Source of the DNA: Metopolophium dirhodum
Taxonomy: Eukaryota; Arthropoda; Insecta; Hemiptera; Aphididae
NCBI RefSeq assembly: GCF_019925205.1
Contig: NC_083560.1
Location: 50,080,270 to 50,144,269, forward strand
Reading direction: 5' to 3'
DNA: 64,000 bases
Shown here one piece after another: positions 60,151 through 64,000 of the stretch; the first letter of the stretch is position 1, and the number at the start of each line of letters is the position of its first letter. The position numbers and the translations under genes were made by a program. The notes beneath the pieces were generated by a model. It worked only from the letters and a program-made list of their open reading frames with translations. It did not search any database and was not told the origin of the DNA.

Positions 60151-61140
60151 AGGAACTTATATATCTTTGTTTTACGCCGCGTTTATATATTCTAGTATTA
60201 TATATATATATGTATTTGATATTGCCCAAATACACCCCATTCCTCACCGCCAACCACCCTTGACGCATCATACGCGCCTACACTCCTACCCCCCGACCGT
60301 CTATATAGATTTACGGAAAACATTTGAAACTGTTCCACGTCTCCTCCCCCCCCCCCTCATGCCGGTGTAAACGGCAATGACGTGTAACACAAATGTAAGA
60401 ACACATGTATGTGTGTATATATAATATATATATTCGGTCCCCCGAAGACGTGACGGCCGCGGCCGTAATATACGTATATAATAATATGTATATATACGTG
60501 AGCGAATTTGTTTTTCCGCGATCGGTGCCCGCCGAGCGGGGAAAGTAGACCGGATAAAAGTATAAGACCACATTTTTCCCCATTCCGACACCCACGGTGA
60601 CGTGTAAATCCCTTACTCGCAATAGTTATATGAGGGAGGAAACTTACAGCGCCGCTTCGTCGTCCTATACGTCTTGTCCGCACACACGTTGGTGGGTGTG
60701 CATGTGTATATAAGAATGGAATAAATTGAAATGCACTCGCCCCCGACCTTATCCACGGCCGCCGTCAGAAAATCCCTTTTGCGGTGGCGGCAGTGGTGGG
60801 CATCCCAAATCACCGCAGCCACATCGATTCAAAAGCTATTTCGGAGTACCACGAGTGCACGGCGTGATCGTCGATCCCAGGTTGAGACGCTGCGGTAAAC
60901 CCAAATCCGATCATTGTTTAATAGTTTCTAAAATTTATAATATTGTAACGAGTCACGACTATTTTAAGCAAAAGTTTTATGATTTATCCGTTGAACGCTT
61001 TTCAAGATTAGAAGCCTAGAGAGATCGGTATTTATAAAGACAAATGGTTTTATTGTTTATTTGGTATCTACTGAAAAGCTCACTGGAAGTGATTTGAAGT
61101 AATTTGTCGCTTCTAGAAAATCGAGAAAACTAACGTGAAA
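60151..61140. other. Mixed spacer with TATATAAG box and unrecognised frame
   Basis: CpG-rich patches at 60440-60560 and 60740-60900 and a C-tract at about 60345-60356. TATATAAG at 60707-60714 is a good TATA-box match. A plus-strand open stretch at 60726-61019 (about 97 codons) follows but lacks an ATG at its start; it reads Pro/Gly-rich then VPRVHGVIVDPRLRRCG and ends in a mixed hydrophilic tail. No family recognised. Confidence 0.2.
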
Positions 61141-61183
61141 CAATTTGAACGAGCGCCCGCTTTTAACAACACTTTCGCCACTT

Positions 61184-61735
61184 ATGGAAAAAACGAAACT
61201 GCTCATATGGTTGACAACAACCAGGCAACAACCAACATTTGCGATTGTCCAATACGGATATAGAACCATAAACTGTATAATAGTGAGAAGGCCTTTAGAG
61301 GTAGGGCTAACTTGGGACTCTGTACGACGAGACTATAATTCAGCGTGGCCAGCTGTCCGTCCTGTCCGCGCGCTATGGATGCAGCTATTTGCAAGAAAGG
61401 AGCACTTGGTCGATTTCCCGCGCAATGTTACCCACACATTTGCGACGACACTACTAATAAAACACAACGGCTTTCCGCTGCACGTCCATTCCATCGGGGA
61501 CAACGCTAAGCGCGTTCTTTCGAAGCAGCTGCTTCGTTCCAAAATTGGGGTTCTAGGGGGTAGTTACCCTTTGGGGCAAACTACTGCGTACGTTGAGTCA
61601 TTACAATTTATTTTCACAATTTTATTCATTCATTTATTTGTTTATTTTTTTTTAGAACAGAATATTTACATAATGTGGGGGTATACATCATGTAGACGGT
61701 ATCCCCAGTCAAAAAATAATAATCACTTATCATAA
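61184..61735 (+). CDS. Unrecognised open frame, 183 codons (doubtful)
   Basis: The first in-frame ATG is at 61184. The frame runs to TAA at 61733-61735, and the open phase extends left to 61145. Residues 1-140 have ordinary composition, with stretches such as RRPLEVGLTWDSVRRDYNSA, ALWMQLFARKEHLVDFPRNV and HNGFPLHVHSIGDNAKRVLS. The last 40 residues are hydrophobic and aromatic (LQFIFTILFIHLFVYFFLEQ), which may be a membrane segment or just T-rich DNA at 61605-61655. Nucleotides 61150-61570 are richer in G+C than their flanks without simple repeats, unusual here. A 69-codon minus frame overlaps. I know no family with this pattern; it may be a single-exon species-specific gene, a gene or transposon fragment, or chance. 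Confidence 0.2.
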   Translation: MEKTKLLIWLTTTRQQPTFAIVQYGYRTINCIIVRRPLEVGLTWDSVRRDYNSAWPAVRPVRALWMQLFARKEHLVDFPRNVTHTFATTLLIKHNGFPLHVHSIGDNAKRVLSKQLLRSKIGVLGGSYPLGQTTAYVESLQFIFTILFIHLFVYFFLEQNIYIMWGYTSCRRYPQSKNNNHLS

Positions 61736-64000
61736 TTCACGTCACCACGATGACCACGGTTACAATAGTATTAGGTACATCGTGCATGGCATACTCGCTT
61801 ATACAACATATTTCCAACTCCAGTATATAGCTTCGTCAACGATTCTGGGATTGCCGGAGGAGCAGGAATAACCTGAAATTGTTGTGTGGTTTGTAAAAAT
61901 GAACAATATAATATGCAGTCACTGTGTATATTATTAAATATTCACGAGAATAATTATTATAACAATAGAGTATCGTTAAAATAAAGTCTGATTCGCATTC
62001 ATATCGCATTCATAGTAATAAATGCCAGGGCTTCCACTGAAACAGTTCGCTCTATAGCCCATATACTATTGTAAATTATCTGCAGTGATGACGAACCCAT
62101 GGCAGGCGTGCATTGGCCAAATAATGACGGCACGTGAAAATATATTTATTTCATTGTTTAAACTTGCATTTAATGAAACAAAAAAAATAATATGGTGAAA
62201 AACATTATTTATTAATTCTAAAAATAACAGTTGCCATACAATTTTGGAACACGTGCTTCCAGACATAATATTTTGTAATTTGAAAAAAATGGTTCATTCC
62301 AAATAACCCAATGTTCACATCAGCATAAACGCGTGCATGTTTATTTTCCACAGTGAATTATTTCAAATCAAAACAGTGTAATAATATGTTGTTGGATGAA
62401 GCTAATGCTGCTTGTATTAAAACTGCACTTGTCAAAAATCTAGCATTAAAACATTTTACATTTACGTATAACAAAGTACACGAATCGTATTCAAAATTAA
62501 TTGTAGTGATATTTTTTCGAAATCGTTATTTACAAAGTATATACAAGTTGAGCTATTATAATATATAAAAAATCTTCACGACGTCGTACATCGAAAACCC
62601 AGCTTTACTGCGTACTCATCTGCATCGGACTACCAATGTTTATATTTTATAAGTTATAACAATATGATAACACGCTTAATCTATTATTATAATATGCGTT
62701 TATAGTAGTATATACCATGGTTTGGATTATACACATAGTCGGTTGATTATATTATTATATGTGAGTGGACTTGGGATTTAATTTTTGGAGGGGCTCTAGT
62801 CCAATACAAATGTTAAACATTAAAAATGTCCCCGTGGGCTTAATATACAACGCGTATATTCTACTATACATAATAATATTAACTTTTAAATATTTCGCGT
62901 CTTCCTTTTTTGAGCCTTATGGGGGGTAAATCTGCGGACAAGGTAGAAGCTGGTACTTAACTAGAAATAAATTGTCCAACTGAAAACTCGTTGGGAAACT
63001 GGAGGGTTAATTCGCATAATAAAATATTGGGGGACTTTACCCTATCACCCTATTACCTCCGAGTCCACCTAATACGATGTTATACCTGCTTGGATATATA
63101 AATATGTCATGCGTATACGTGTGTGTCATAGAATCGTGTACGGCGTATGTGAAACTGCGGCGACAAATGAGATTTGCTACTCGAAAAAAAAAAAATAAAA
63201 TAAAAACACTCCCCAACAGTTAGGTATATACCGCGTTTAGAGCCGACGAGTCGGTGTGACATGGCGGGCCGAGTCGCGTCGGCTATTGTACGATGATATA
63301 GTATGGGCCCGATCGAAAAGGTCGTTCGAACATTAGTGTCACTGCATCGACTACAACTCCCCTAGTTAACGCACAAAACACCTTTGCTCGCCGGTATATA
63401 TTATATTATTATCTATATACGTTGTTCGCGCGCGTGCGTTTCGACGACTCTGTGCGACGGGGTGCGAGCCTTACGGGCGGCGACTGCAGCATCGTACCGG
63501 CGACCGGTTCCGTGTACAGGGTGCGTGTTTGCAGGATTTGACGATATTATTATTTGAATAACAATCCAACCGAACAGCGATTGTCGAATTCTCCAGATAT
63601 ACCACGACCCTATACACACCGCCTGCAATCTGTATACGATGTATCATATACACCGTATGAACACCATGATAATATACAGTACGTATAAAGACGATGATAA
63701 TGCGATAATGTGGTTACAGGCATCTGCACAATTATATACCGCGCGTGTACCGCGGTATTTCTACCGAACTGCAGTAAGTCAGGTCTCGGGTGTGATATAA
63801 CGAACTGGCCTTTATGAACGACGACTACGACTTACAAAGCGGCGAGAGAATTCACTGAGTCACGTCACTGTTGAAGGCTGCGAATTAAATAATTGTAAAC
63901 TGTATAATATCATATTTCGATAATAGCAAATCCGGCGCACGTCGACTTTGAGGGGAAAATAGGTGATTTTATATCAATATGTATTGAGTCCCTTTTTTGG
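61736..64000. other. Spacer to the end of the window
   Basis: AT-rich to about 63200, with a possible transposon scrap at 62770-62830 (GGAGGGGCTCTAGTCC region). CpG-rich patches lie at 63240-63330 and 63420-63540. Short frames at 62066-62266, 62353-62568 and 63413-63653 have no domains. No gene is recognised. Confidence 0.4.

Noticed and set aside
59663..60370. Frames of 202 (minus) and 215 (plus) codons
   Set aside because: They lie in a G+C-rich island that is open in several phases on both strands, and are Arg/Gly/Pro-rich by composition. No family pattern is visible.
1..64000. tRNA, rRNA, CRISPR, LTR retrotransposon or bacterial insertion
   Set aside because: I looked for GGTTCGA-type T-loops, regularly spaced direct repeats, paired long terminal repeats and dense coding, and found none.

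Overview
The window looks like a piece of an aphid (hemipteran insect) nuclear genome. The DNA is AT-rich. It is packed with words such as TATAATATTATA, TAGGTACC/GGTACCTA and AAT/ATT trinucleotide runs, with long TG/CA microsatellites. It also carries palindromic DNA transposons and decayed non-LTR retrotransposons of insect type. The species call is inference from sequence style; no marker gene is present. I see no operons, bacterial genes, tRNA, rRNA, CRISPR array or LTR retroelement.

I find no protein-coding gene that I can identify. Most open frames are short, low in complexity (runs of Tyr, Ile, Asn, Thr-His from simple repeats) or lie inside palindromic transposons. Three frames are kept as weak candidates: a possible terminal exon at 4396-4539, a frame at 46483-46824 and a frame at 61184-61735. 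The window is best read as a long intergenic or intronic stretch.

The supportable content is mobile DNA. (1) Two dead fragments of non-LTR retrotransposon reverse-transcriptase C-termini lie at 6738-6958 (-) and 30453-30830 (+). A 131-bp 5'-truncated LINE tail at 49882-50012 (-) has a 12-bp target-site duplication. (2) A long foldback family with TATACAGGGTGATT ends has copies at 18312-18929 and 29024-29631 and a rearranged third copy at 40025-40475. (3) Other terminal-inverted-repeat elements lie at 12974-13338 (hAT-like), 26934-27332, 35751-35869, 41358-41648 with 50563-50872 and the fragment 50119-50185, 44579-44810, and 48473-49019, the last with internal 30-bp repeats that copy its own end motif. 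(4) A dispersed AT-rich repeat family lies at 400-1060, 12170-12545 (reverse), 25360-25700, 36640-37160 and 58660-59450, with a fragment near 50440-50545.

Between these lie islands that are visibly rich in G+C and CpG (about 1440-1560, 8040-8310, 9840-10060, 14330-14640, 17340-18240, 21600-22450, 32380-32720, 42200-42800, 45440-46170, 46680-46830, 51000-51900, 57380-58500, 59780-60150, 60440-60900). Several have TATA-like elements near an edge and are the best places to look for promoters or enhancers. The island at 57.8-58.6 kb is the most unusual. It packs a 70-bp polypyrimidine tract, a run of 20 G, a GT-rich tract, a TATTTAAA box and an ATT array into 0.75 kb.
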